Shown here piece after piece: positions 33,811 to 43,900 of a stretch of 64,000 nt of DNA. A program made the translations under genes and the position numbers. The notes beneath the pieces are model-generated. The model was not told the DNA's origin. It did no database searches and saw only the letters and a list, made by a program, of their open reading frames with translations. This DNA comes from Neobacillus massiliamazoniensis (GTDB lineage Bacteria; Bacillota; Bacilli; Bacillales; Cytobacillaceae), in NCBI RefSeq assembly GCF_001048695.1, contig NZ_CVRB01000003.1:310001-374000 (forward strand). Direction: 5' to 3'. Each line of letters begins with the position of its first letter. Positions within the stretch are counted from its first letter, which is position 1.

Positions 33811-34230
33811 ATGGCATTTATCGAAATAAACTTACACCACAAGATATTAAACCCGACACGGGTTATAAACACAAATCAAATAGCCGATATTAATGCTCGA
33901 GAGAATCGAATATTGAAAAACTGGCACGGTACGGTAATCCACTTAACAAGTGGGGAAATTTTAGAAGTTGAAGAAACCCAAGAAGTCTTGATGAAAATGA
34001 TCCAAAAAGCTGAACAAACCGGAGAAATCGTTAAATCTAATGCCGGTAAATTCTCGGGCATCAAATTAGAAAATCAGCGAATTGAGAAAACAGATGCAGA
34101 AAAGAAAATGGAAAAATTTGTGAAAAAGGAAGTCGAAAAACGATTAGAAGAAGAAAGGGAGAAGAAATTCCTACAAGCACGGTCCGAAGGTAAAGGATTC
34201 TTTAAATCGTTATTTGCGAGTAGAAAATGA
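33811..34230 (+). CDS. Hypothetical protein, 139 residues, with charged helical tail
   Basis: A TTGGAGG site lies before ATG 33811. Residues 1-70 are mixed beta-like (NPTRVINTNQIADINAREN, VIHLTSGEILEVEET), resembling a small LysM/SH3-like or SPFH-free fold, and residues 90-135 are a highly charged helix rich in Lys and Glu. It is the largest gene in this cluster. I cannot name its family. Confidence 0.55.
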   Translation: MAFIEINLHHKILNPTRVINTNQIADINARENRILKNWHGTVIHLTSGEILEVEETQEVLMKMIQKAEQTGEIVKSNAGKFSGIKLENQRIEKTDAEKKMEKFVKKEVEKRLEEEREKKFLQARSEGKGFFKSLFASRK

Positions 34231-34686
34231 AGATATTTTGAGGCAACAACTTAACAGGAACCGGAGATCTTGATACGGCTCTTGATCTACATAAAACAAA
34301 ATGAGGAAGTTGATAGAATAAAAGAGTATCAGAGGATCTCGCTTTGAAGCGATATTTATATGTGAAAATGAAAAATTCAAAAATGGTCGAAAGGTTATCC
34401 AACTCGGGTGACTATTTTTTTTTTCGCTAACGGCTCATACCTTATAAAGTGGTTTTTGTAAATCGCTCCTAGGAGCCCTTGTCAGGATTAGTCAAAGTGG
34501 AATAAACACAAATCAAAGTATATTTTTGAATCCTTATCAAGTAAGGACTCACTCTGATATTTTTATTAAAGAGATCGTATGTTATCGATAACCACAATCG
34601 ATCCTTTTTGGTGGATGGTACTTTTTTGGGCATAAAAAAAGACCGCTAGAGCGATCTCTATTAGTTTTTACATATGCGAGGAGAAA
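34231..34686. other. Gene-free stretch with short hairpins
   Basis: No gene supported. A dyad in 34567-34605 (GATCG...CGATC type) is followed by CCTTTTTGG, and a minus-strand terminator-like hairpin with T7 lies at about 34634-34665. Confidence 0.35.
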
Positions 34687-34884
34687 GTGAAAAAATATTC
34701 ACTTTACAAAAATGGAATACATTTATACGATTTCAACACAATAAAAGAATCTGCTAAATGGCTTGAAAATCTTATTGGGTGATCTTTGTATCAGGGGTTA
34801 ACAGGTTTAAGAGATGGATGGAAACCTAAGGAACATTCACAACTATTCGGTTATGAAATCAAGATAAATCATTTAAATGAGTGA
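34687..34884 (+). pseudogene. Small protein gene with an internal TGA
   Basis: GTG 34687 follows GAGGAG and encodes VKKYSLYKNGIHLYDFN up to TGA at 34780-34782; the same frame continues as SLYQGLTGLRDGWKPKE to a second stop at 34884. The two parts read as one protein of about 65 residues with one sense codon (probably CGA) changed to TGA. The YxLYKNG...IKESAKWL pattern recalls small NUMOD-like DNA-binding modules. Confidence 0.45.
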
Positions 34885-34927
34885 TACAATAATAGTTTTG
34901 AGGTAATATTTAAAATTGGATCAAAAG

Positions 34928-36507
34928 CCATCCTATACGGGTGGCTCCAGACTGTCGACAAATCCGAAAAAATCGGGTTTGTCGGCAGTCTTTTTGTTTG
35001 TATAATTAAAGTACAGAGATGTAAATGAGGTAGATGAAATGCTAACTAAAAATACACAGATGAATCGTGATCAAATAGAAATGATTGCTCTAGAACAACT
35101 TGTTCCTGCTAACCATTTGGTTCGGAAGATCGAAACTGCTATAGACTTTTCATTTATCTATTCATTAGTACAAGATATGTATTCATCTGAGCGGGGACGT
35201 CCAAGTATTGACCCTGTTGTATTGATTAAGATCGCCTTCATCCAATATACCTTCGGTATTCGTTCCATGCGTAAAACTATAGAAGAAATCGAAACAAATA
35301 TGGCCTATCGTTGGTTTTTATGATAAGATCCCGCATTTTTCAACGTATAGTAAAAACTATGAGCGACGCTTTAAGGATACGGATTTATTTGAACAGATTT
35401 TTTATCGTATTTTGAAGGAAGCAGCTGAAAAGAAAATGATTAGTAGCGAGCACGTTTTTATAGATTCTACACATGTTAAAGCAAGTGCAAATAAGCATAA
35501 ATTCGAAAAGAAAATGGTATGAAAAGAAGAGAAAGCATATGAAGCACGTCTGAAAGAGGAGATTAATAGTGATCGTGAAGAAAACGGGAAAAAGCCATTT
35601 CCTTCAGATAAATTTAATAAAGAAGAATATAAAGAAATTAAAGAGAGTACTACAGATCCAGAGAGTGGTTATTACGTAAAGGACGAGCGAACAAAACAGT
35701 TTGCGTACTCATTCCATCAGCTGCTGATCGAAATGGTTTTGTTCTAGGTACGATTGTTACGCCAGGGAATATCCATGATAGTGTCATCTTCGAGCCACTT
35801 CTTGAAAAAGTAATTGAAAAACATGATAAACCTAATGCTGTTGCTGCTGACGCTGGATATAAAACACCTGCCATTGGTCAATATTTATTTAAAAATGATA
35901 TGACTCCTGCTCTACCTTATACTCGCCCTCGTACAAAGGATGGTTACCTAAGAAAGCATGAGTATGTTTATGATGAATACTATGATAGTTATATCTGTCC
36001 GCAAGGACAAATGCTGAAATATGCAACAACGACGAAAGAAGGATATCGTCAATACTTCTCTAATCCGATTGAGTGTCAAAATTGCCCATTAATTTCAAAT
36101 TGCACTCAAAGTAAAGAGCATAAAAAGCTGATACAGCGTCATGTATAGGAGAACTATCTAGAAGCAGCCAATCATCTTCGTCATACTGAAGAAAATAAAA
36201 GCATTTACGCAAGACGTAAAGAAACGATTGAACGTGTCTTTGCAGATGCTAAGGAAAAGCATGGTATGCGTTGGACAACCTTAAGAGGCCTAAAAAAATT
36301 GTCCATGCAAGCGATGCTTACTTTTGCTGCCATGAATTTGAAAAAGATGGCCAGTTGGACATGGAAAAGTCCAGAAATGGCGTAATAGTAGGTGGAGGAT
36401 AGGCCTAAATTCTGCTCTTTACGAGCAAAATTACCACAAAAAGGCAGCCGAATGAACTCATTCGGCTGCCTTTTGTCTACAATCTGGACAATCCTGTATA
36501 GGATTGT
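34928..36507 (+). mobile_element. IS1182-type insertion sequence, inactive
   Basis: Imperfect terminal inverted repeats are visible: ATCCTATACGGG and CCAGACTGTCGACAAA at the left (34930-34965), and the reverse complement of CTACAATCTGGACAATCC with TGTATAGGAT at the right (about 36475-36506). Between them lies a broken transposase gene. A hairpin at 34951-34995 and another AAGGCAGCCGAAT/ATTCGGCTGCCTT at 36441-36473 lie just inside the ends. It marks the border of the defence island. Confidence 0.75.
35039..36385 (+). pseudogene. IS1182-family transposase, multiply disrupted
   Basis: The parts are clear but split: an N-terminal piece (35039-35323, with SSERGRPSIDPVVLIKI and FGIRSMRKTIEEIETN), a middle with SSEHVFIDSTHVKASANKHK, and a C-terminal piece with ADAGYKTPA and ARRKETIERVFADAKEKHG, ending SPEMA at about 36385. 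Frames change near 35320 and 35690, and there are in-frame stops near 35521 and 36146. Residues of the DDE site are recognisable (D in FIDSTH, D in ADAGY, E in TIERVF). It can no longer transpose on its own. Confidence 0.8.
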
Positions 36508-36655
36508 TTTTTCTAGATGCCTTATGTTAGCTTACATGGTTAATAAGAACTAGTTATCCCAATCATAACATCCAGAAGAATCATTTTTTCTAGTAAAATT
36601 TCTCAATGTTAATATATAATAGAAGTATTAAATCTAATTAATTAAGGACTAACGT

Positions 36656-38101
36656 ATGTTTGTAGCATTAGATAAAGATTATCATTTAGTAGATGTGAAG
36701 CAAGGGATAGAGAAATCTATTTTTTATTGCCCCTGCTGTTTAGAACCTGTGCATTTTGTTCGTTCACAGAAGAAAGTATGGTATTTTAGGCATAACAAGT
36801 TGATAGGGGAGAAAAAACGACAAGAATGTGAGTTATTCAGTAGTAATCTTTCTTTCTCATATGAAATTGATTTAGAGGAAGAGTGCAATCGAAAGATACG
36901 ACTACAACTACATAGAGGTGATAAAACACATTTTTCTTTACTTTTCCCAAAACTTACGAAGGGGCAAACGTTACGTCAAGAGGATAATAAGAGTTATTTT
37001 CATGTGACTATAGAAGAGACAAAGCAACAAATTAGCTCTGTGAATTTAATGCATAATTGTGAAACAAATTTTTTACCAGTTTCGTTATGTGATTCATATA
37101 CAATTTCGATTTCTGAAGAAGTGATAGATAATGCTATTACAGAAATATATCAAGGGGGTTACTATCCTCTTCAAAAGCCTGCTCTTTTTAAACCAATTGC
37201 AGGTAGAATTATTCACATTCCATATGTTGATATTACCATCCAAGATGAATTTTATATTCTGTCGAGACAAATGTTATTTTTTGCACAAGACATTCATGTA
37301 CTTGAAACAGAAAAACTTAATACATTCACTTTATATAAGTGTGTGATGAATGACGCATTTTCAACGGATTGTATTTCCTGGTTCAAACGTGTTCTCAGCA
37401 AAAACTTACTACCCTCGAGTTACCATCTCGATGTTATAAAACCTGTAAAGTTTATTCGAGGTGATGGCTTGTTTCAAATTCAACAGGCAAACCTTGAGTT
37501 AAACCTCGCTTTTACAGGAAAACAAAACGAGCAGCAATTATTGAAAATTAAGCATCCTAATGAGCAAATCACGTACCAAAAGGTGACACCTGGTATTGTA
37601 AAATTACAACTTCCACAGTACGGTATCTATCAGATATCCGTCGCCTTACAGCGTGGTCCTTGGTTAACTATTAATCAAGTCAAGAAATTGACGACCTTTG
37701 ATGTAGTTTCACCGAGCTGGCTTATTAATAATGAGGAAGTAATTTTTCGACAAAACATTATAAAAGGTGAGCAATTTGTAACCAAAAGCGTTTTCCCAAT
37801 ATGTTATTACAGTGGTTCCACTAAGAGTCACGGTAAAAAAACAGTGTTTGATTTTAAAGAAGAAATGGTTGCGAGTATCCCATATCTATGGAGTGTTAAG
37901 CTCCGAAAACCAAAGCTAGACATAAAATTAGATTTTCAAGAACTTCTCTTTTTCTATAAAACACAAGCAGAACTTGTGAAAGTAGATTCGGTTACGTACC
38001 AAAGTATTTTAGCGAGAATTGAGGCATCGAAACATCGACAATTATTGACTTTTGTTAGAAGCTATCCAAACATGATTCCAAAAAGATTTATAGATAGGTG
38101 A
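36656..38101 (+). CDS. CoiA-like zinc-finger protein, first gene of a candidate defence operon
   Basis: A 481-residue protein preceded by AAGGA. Residues 1-60 resemble the N-terminus of CoiA-type proteins: a FVALDKDYHLV start, FYCPCCLEPVHFV with three cysteines at 25-28, and YFRHNK, the equivalent of the HFAH in CoiA. Unlike CoiA, no nuclease core is evident afterwards; the remaining 400 residues are beta-rich and unrecognised. It is the first of four genes packed within 11 bases of each other, and so probably a subunit of one complex with the helicase. A role in substrate or nucleic acid recognition is inference. Confidence 0.7.
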   Translation: MFVALDKDYHLVDVKQGIEKSIFYCPCCLEPVHFVRSQKKVWYFRHNKLIGEKKRQECELFSSNLSFSYEIDLEEECNRKIRLQLHRGDKTHFSLLFPKLTKGQTLRQEDNKSYFHVTIEETKQQISSVNLMHNCETNFLPVSLCDSYTISISEEVIDNAITEIYQGGYYPLQKPALFKPIAGRIIHIPYVDITIQDEFYILSRQMLFFAQDIHVLETEKLNTFTLYKCVMNDAFSTDCISWFKRVLSKNLLPSSYHLDVIKPVKFIRGDGLFQIQQANLELNLAFTGKQNEQQLLKIKHPNEQITYQKVTPGIVKLQLPQYGIYQISVALQRGPWLTINQVKKLTTFDVVSPSWLINNEEVIFRQNIIKGEQFVTKSVFPICYYSGSTKSHGKKTVFDFKEEMVASIPYLWSVKLRKPKLDIKLDFQELLFFYKTQAELVKVDSVTYQSILARIEASKHRQLLTFVRSYPNMIPKRFIDR

Positions 38102-38111
38102 ATAAAACAAT

Positions 38112-40034
38112 ATGATTGTATTAGGAAGAACAAAGTCTTTATCCTTTGCCAACACTGATATACCTGAACGACTTGTAATTGATGTTGTGGGAACTTTATC
38201 AGATAACAGTTTAATTCCACTTCATGCGGATGTCCGTCAACAAGCTCTACCCAATAACGGAAGAGTCTTCATTCCGAATTACTTCTCAGTGCCTGAGGAA
38301 CATCAATATAAACTGTGGGAACTGAATGAAAGCCTTACTTACGAACCGTCATTGGCAAATTCTAGCAAATATGTTTTGGGTAAGGAGGTGCATAATGTCC
38401 CACTTTATGAAGTGATTACTTTACAAGGTAATTTCGAAACTCAAAAAAATTTAATTGAAACAAAGCTTCGTAATTCAATTAATTCTAAAGAAACACCACT
38501 TCCCAACGTTTTATTTACTACCGAAGACGGATATGTCATTGGCCCTGTAAAAATAAAACACTTGGTAGATGAAGCTTACACGTTAGTAGAAGATAATTTT
38601 GTTGCAGTTTACAAAATAGACATCTCGCTAACAATGATACACAATCGTTTATTCACAATTGCAAAGTTATTAGAAGATGATTTTGTAGGTTTTATTGATG
38701 TAGCAAATGATGAGCGTGCTGTGCGCGCTGCGTTGAAAATTTTAAAAGAGCAATATGAATACGGCGATCTCTCTCGCAAGGTCATTGCCCGGTTATCACA
38801 GATTTATACCTCGACAAGCGGAGAAATGAATCAACGTTTAACTCGTGTACAGCAAATCATTCAATCGAAAACATTTAATGAAGAAACAGAATTGTTTTTC
38901 CGTAATCAATTTTTAGATTTACCTTATGTACAACAAATGATAGAAGCAAATAAAAATGATGCTTTTGAAAAATTACTTGTGGACTTTAAAGTAAAGCATC
39001 GTGACTTAATAAAAGAAGTTGAAATAACGGAACACGCATTAGAAAACAAAAATCTTGAACTTACACATACTGAAGAAGTAATACAACAAAAAATTGCTCT
39101 CTTACAAAATATTGAGGAAAGTTTTTCCGTAAAACTTACGCAGCTGGAGAAGCAATTCGCAGATGTATATGTAGAGCACTTTTTACGACAAGGAATTAAT
39201 GTCCAACAACAAATACCACAAACTAATCATTCACAAAAAGTAACAGAAATTCCACAAGCTTGTGTAAAAGTAATTACTAATAATGAACCATTTGCTTCTA
39301 TAGATAAAACACTAGAAATCTTTCATACTAGTCGCAAGCGTTTGCATATTCGAGATCGTTATGAAACACTCCATAAAACAGTATTAGGGGCTATTTTATT
39401 TCGCGATCCAGTCATTATAGCGGGGACTCATAGCTTTGAGCTTGCACAGTTTATTGGACGAACATATAGTGCAAATCAGTTTTATTCGATTGTACCAGAG
39501 GTGAATTTGTTTAGCTTTGCGGCACTGGAAAATTTAACACCACACGCAGAGGATATATTAAGCGCAGTTCATATCCATAACTTGCACTTTACGCAAGGAG
39601 AATTTGCACTAAAAAGTTATGTGGAACTAATGAAGTGGAATGACAAGGCAACACAGTTACTTATCCTAACATTTGATGACGTTCAGCAGGCAAAAACATG
39701 TATTACTTCACTTAGCTGTACACCATTACTTTATGCTGAAGATTTTCTAAACTTTGCAGTACTTCCAAGGAAATTTATCACGGTCAACTTTGCTCAAATT
39801 GACCTTTCTGAAGTTGAAGATTTAGAACTAGAGGATTGTTCAACATTTAATAGAGAATTTGAAGCATGGTTTGAAGAAAAATTTGGTTACAAATTTGAAC
39901 AATCCTTTGTTTTAGATAATTGGTTAAGCATTCTCACTTCAGATTTAGACGGCTCAAATGAAAGTGAGCTCGAGCACATATACAAATTATTTGAGCATTA
40001 TATTACTAGCTTAAAGCGAGACGGAAAATCATGA
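38112..40034 (+). CDS. Coiled-coil protein with possible degenerate ATPase domain, second gene of the candidate system
   Basis: A 640-residue protein of unknown family. Residues about 1-130 are beta-rich, residues 290-370 form a long charged helix (VEITEHALENKNLELTHTEE region), and residues 430-560 run VIIAGTHSFELAQFIGRTY to LLILTFDDVQQAKTC, which mimics a P-loop and Walker B strand but lacks the GxxxxGKT lysine. It starts 11 bases after the previous gene and its stop overlaps the next start (ATGA). It may serve as a structural scaffold. I did not match it to a named defence subunit. Confidence 0.65.
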   Translation: MIVLGRTKSLSFANTDIPERLVIDVVGTLSDNSLIPLHADVRQQALPNNGRVFIPNYFSVPEEHQYKLWELNESLTYEPSLANSSKYVLGKEVHNVPLYEVITLQGNFETQKNLIETKLRNSINSKETPLPNVLFTTEDGYVIGPVKIKHLVDEAYTLVEDNFVAVYKIDISLTMIHNRLFTIAKLLEDDFVGFIDVANDERAVRAALKILKEQYEYGDLSRKVIARLSQIYTSTSGEMNQRLTRVQQIIQSKTFNEETELFFRNQFLDLPYVQQMIEANKNDAFEKLLVDFKVKHRDLIKEVEITEHALENKNLELTHTEEVIQQKIALLQNIEESFSVKLTQLEKQFADVYVEHFLRQGINVQQQIPQTNHSQKVTEIPQACVKVITNNEPFASIDKTLEIFHTSRKRLHIRDRYETLHKTVLGAILFRDPVIIAGTHSFELAQFIGRTYSANQFYSIVPEVNLFSFAALENLTPHAEDILSAVHIHNLHFTQGEFALKSYVELMKWNDKATQLLILTFDDVQQAKTCITSLSCTPLLYAEDFLNFAVLPRKFITVNFAQIDLSEVEDLELEDCSTFNREFEAWFEEKFGYKFEQSFVLDNWLSILTSDLDGSNESELEHIYKLFEHYITSLKRDGKS

Positions 40035-40909
40035 ACTGGATACAGTACTTAACAGAAAAATCGTTATATGTGAAAAGTATACTATCCTCTCAAAAGCAAA
40101 TGGGCATCGACAAGGTACATTTCCGGCAACTTACGCCTGTGCTTAACCGTTTACTAGAATATGCACCACAAGAAGCACAAGAGTTTCTTAAGCACAAAAC
40201 AGATACATCGGCTCAATGTTTACTTACTTGGCTAGCTACTATTGGAGAAATTATTAAGCTAGATAATGGATACTACGCTATTTGGCCAGCTTGTAATTTG
40301 GTGCTTCCTAGAACAAAGCAACAAATTGGAGTACGTTATGTCCTTGACCATGAGATACAACCAATTACGATTACTAGTAAACCTAATAAAACAAAGCCTA
40401 TTTTAGCCATGACAGATTATTTGTATACATCTTCTTTACAAGAAACACTAAATGACTATAAGTCGTTTACTAAAAGCAATGATATAGACACGATTTACCG
40501 ATTCACGAAACATGGCAAACAACAGGTAACGAAAAATTTTACCCCAAATGAATTGTATTTCGCAGAGAAGAAACAAGTATTTGTACATGGTGGGCATAAA
40601 ACTGACCGTTTCCTTGCAAAATTTCAAAATGGTTGGCATATTCAGCAGGTGGCAGAACGAAATGTCAGGAGAGTTTATTATGCATTGAATGCACGGGCAG
40701 GTCGCTATTATACGTATAGTTTAAAAAAGCATACGGTGTATACAGAACTAGAGTTACAATTTTGCTTACCGCATGAGGAATTTGCAATGATTTCTTTAAT
40801 TGGGATGCCAAAAATATTTAAAAATGCGAAGACCTTTTATATCCCAAATATGTATGTAGAAGATATGATTGCAATTTTACAAAGGTTAGAGATGAAAGAG
40901 AGATGTTAA
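40031..40909 (+). CDS. Unknown 292-residue protein, third gene of the candidate system
   Basis: The ATG at 40031 overlaps the preceding stop (ATGA), and the stop is directly followed by the helicase ATG, so the genes are translationally coupled. The N-terminal 90 residues are helical and look winged-helix-like (LLTWLATIGEIIKLDNGYYAIWPA). The middle is basic and has GKQQVTKNFTPNELYFAEKK; the C-terminal third is mixed. No catalytic motif or metal site is seen. A DNA-binding or bridging subunit is a reasonable guess from size and coupling only. Confidence 0.65.
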   Translation: MNWIQYLTEKSLYVKSILSSQKQMGIDKVHFRQLTPVLNRLLEYAPQEAQEFLKHKTDTSAQCLLTWLATIGEIIKLDNGYYAIWPACNLVLPRTKQQIGVRYVLDHEIQPITITSKPNKTKPILAMTDYLYTSSLQETLNDYKSFTKSNDIDTIYRFTKHGKQQVTKNFTPNELYFAEKKQVFVHGGHKTDRFLAKFQNGWHIQQVAERNVRRVYYALNARAGRYYTYSLKKHTVYTELELQFCLPHEEFAMISLIGMPKIFKNAKTFYIPNMYVEDMIAILQRLEMKERC

Positions 40910-43900
40910 ATGGATTACACATTAAATAAAGTAGCCGATCGCTTACAAAAAAGGTTAGTTGAATATATTGAAACGCGTTATGTGATCAGTAACGATATTT
41001 TACAAAAAAAACGTCATTCTTTGCTTGAAACACCTGGAACATTGCGTACAGCACCGTATATTGAAGCAACTCCTGTTTACGAGCTTGGGAGTACGTATCA
41101 AGAGATGAATATTCTAGCAAGTACGAAATCGCTGATGAATGAGCTTGCCGAGTATGGCATCGGTGTATTCCCACGTCCATATGTCCATCAGCAAACAGCG
41201 ATGGAAGCATTCTTAACTGACAATAAAGATTTGATAGTTTCAACAGGTACTGGTTCTGGTAAAACGGAATCATTTTTACATCCAATGCTTGCTACTCTTT
41301 ACGAAGAAGCTGTGACAAGACCAGCATCTTTTGCTCGGCGCGGTGTGCGAGCACTTATTTTATATCCGATGAATGCTCTTGTAAGTGACCAAATGACACG
41401 TCTTCGTAAATTAATGGGGGATGAGCGTGTCAAATCACGCTTTCATGTACATGGTCGTAATCCGCAATTCGGGATGTATACGTCTAGAACGCCGTATGCT
41501 GGGGCTCCTAACAAATTTAAAGATAAATTACAGTTGCAACCAATTTTAATGCATTATTTGGAAGTGGAGAAAAATAATCCAGATATCGCTAAGCAATTAA
41601 AAGAGCGTGGTAAATGGTATGCTAAGGATTTACAAGCATTTAAAGACTCAAAAATGCCAAAAACATTTCGCTATACAACTAGCCCTAATGATGCTGAACT
41701 ATTAACCCGTCATGAAATGCATGAAACACCTCCAGATATTTTAGTTACAAACTATTCCATGCTTGAATACATGCTCATGCGTCCAATTGAGCACACAATT
41801 TGGCAGGATACGAAGGACTGGCTAGCGAGTGATTCAGCCAATCAATTTGTCCTTGTACTAGACGAAGCTCACATGTACCGTGGTACAAGTGGTGCTGAAG
41901 TTGCTTTACTAATACGTCGCTTGCAAGCAAGACTTGGTATCTCACGCGACCGTATGAAAGTAATCTTAACATCAGCATCACTCGGCAAAGAAGGAGACAC
42001 AGAAACACCAATTCGCTTTGCACAACAACTAACAGGAGCGGCTGAATCCCGTAAATTTAAGTTAATTACTGGTAAAAAAGAAACTCGTCCACAAGGCAAA
42101 ACAATGACACCTGATGAAGCATCTCATTGGGCAAACATTGACTATCCGCTTGTTGCTGAATGGAATAAAAAATATAAAGATATAGTAGAGCATTTACAGC
42201 CAATTTTTGAAGCACTAAAATTTGATACACTTCCAGCAGACAAAAATGAATTCCAAGAATTTGTATTCAAACAGTTAAATGGATATGGTCCAGTTGAACA
42301 AGTAATTAAGAAAATTAGTGGTAATGCAACATCAGTTGAGGAGCTTGTTGAAACTGTTTGCCCAAAAGTATACTTTCCAACAGCTGAAAAAGCAATTAGT
42401 AATCTATTACTTCTAGCAAATATGGCCGTTAAAAACGGACGGGTTTTATTACCGGCACGTTTGCATTTGTTCTTTAGAGGATTATCGGGTGTGTTTATTT
42501 GTATGAATCCGAACTGTGATAATTCAGGATTCCTAGGAAAGATCTATGATGCATACCGAGAGCAGTGTACATGTGGTAGTCGGGTATTTGAATTATATAC
42601 ACATATGTTATGTGGTGCCGCTTTTATTAAAGCGTTTTGTGAAAAGGATACAAATTTTCCAACGTATTTATGGAGTGAACCAGGAAGCGACATTGTTGGT
42701 GAGCCACTAGAAGAAATTCATTTACTAATAGAAAAGCCGAACGATCGTGCGCTTGAAGGTAAAACATTAAAACCCCTATGGATAAATGTGAAAACGGGAT
42801 ATATAGTTGACTCACCTCAGCAAGACACAAATTTTATTCGTGTTTATATGTCCTTGGAAAGACCGAAGAAAAATCGTAAACAGAAATACTATTCTTCTGC
42901 TAAATCATTTAATACTTGTCCTTGTTGTTTAAAGAAATCACAATATAATATTCGCGATCTACGTACAAAAGGTGACCAGCCATTCGGTGAGATTGTGCGT
43001 GAGCAATTTGCAATTCAGCCACCAGTCAGTGGTAAAGAAAAGCTACCAAACGAGGGCCGTAAAGTATTAATATTCTCAGACGGACGTCAAAAAGCCGCAC
43101 GTTTAGCACGTGATATCCCGTTAGAAATGGAAAAGGACGTTATTCGTCAGCTAATTCTACAAGCAACTACATTAAAAAAAGGTAGTATTAAAATTGACAA
43201 TTATCTCTATAACACATTACTTTATTTGCTTAATGAAAATCGTGTCCAAATTTTAGAAGGCGATGAGCGAAAAAGTGTTCAAAATGATGCCGATTATTTA
43301 AAGAAAGAATACGATAATGATCTTGATTATATTTTTGAAGAAGCGTTAGAACCATCTAAAACTTTAATTAAACGCATCTATCAAGTTATAGGTAATCCCG
43401 GCTTTTCCATTTACGATACAGCAACAGGTTACGTCACATTAAGTGCACCGATACTAAAACGTAAGTATCAAAAGGTTGAGGACTATATTTCAAAAGAAGA
43501 TTTTGAAACAATTGTCATCTTATTTATTAAGGAAATGCTAGCGGATGTATCGATATTTGACGCTGTACTAACACCAAATGATCGTAAAGAAATTCTTGGA
43601 CAATATCGTTCTGAAGAGGATTGGAGCCGAAATTACGGGGGATTAAGCCGTAGTTTAAAGAAACTAATCGAACACCTTGCTCCAGGTCATGTACAAGAAA
43701 TTATAGATGAACTGTACAGTCTTTGCCAAATGCAAAATGAACGCTACTTGCTAAAAAAGGATCCACTTATTATTAAGCATGCACTAGAAGAGACTTGGTA
43801 TTACTGTTCAGACTGTCGTGAGATTCATTTACGAACAGCCAATAATCTTTGTGTTAACTGCTTAAGCGATAACTTGAAAGAGTTGACACCGAATAGCGAA

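Noticed and set aside
37131-37346. Open frames inside the zinc-finger gene
   Set aside because: They overlap a strongly coding gene on the same strand and have no start signal.
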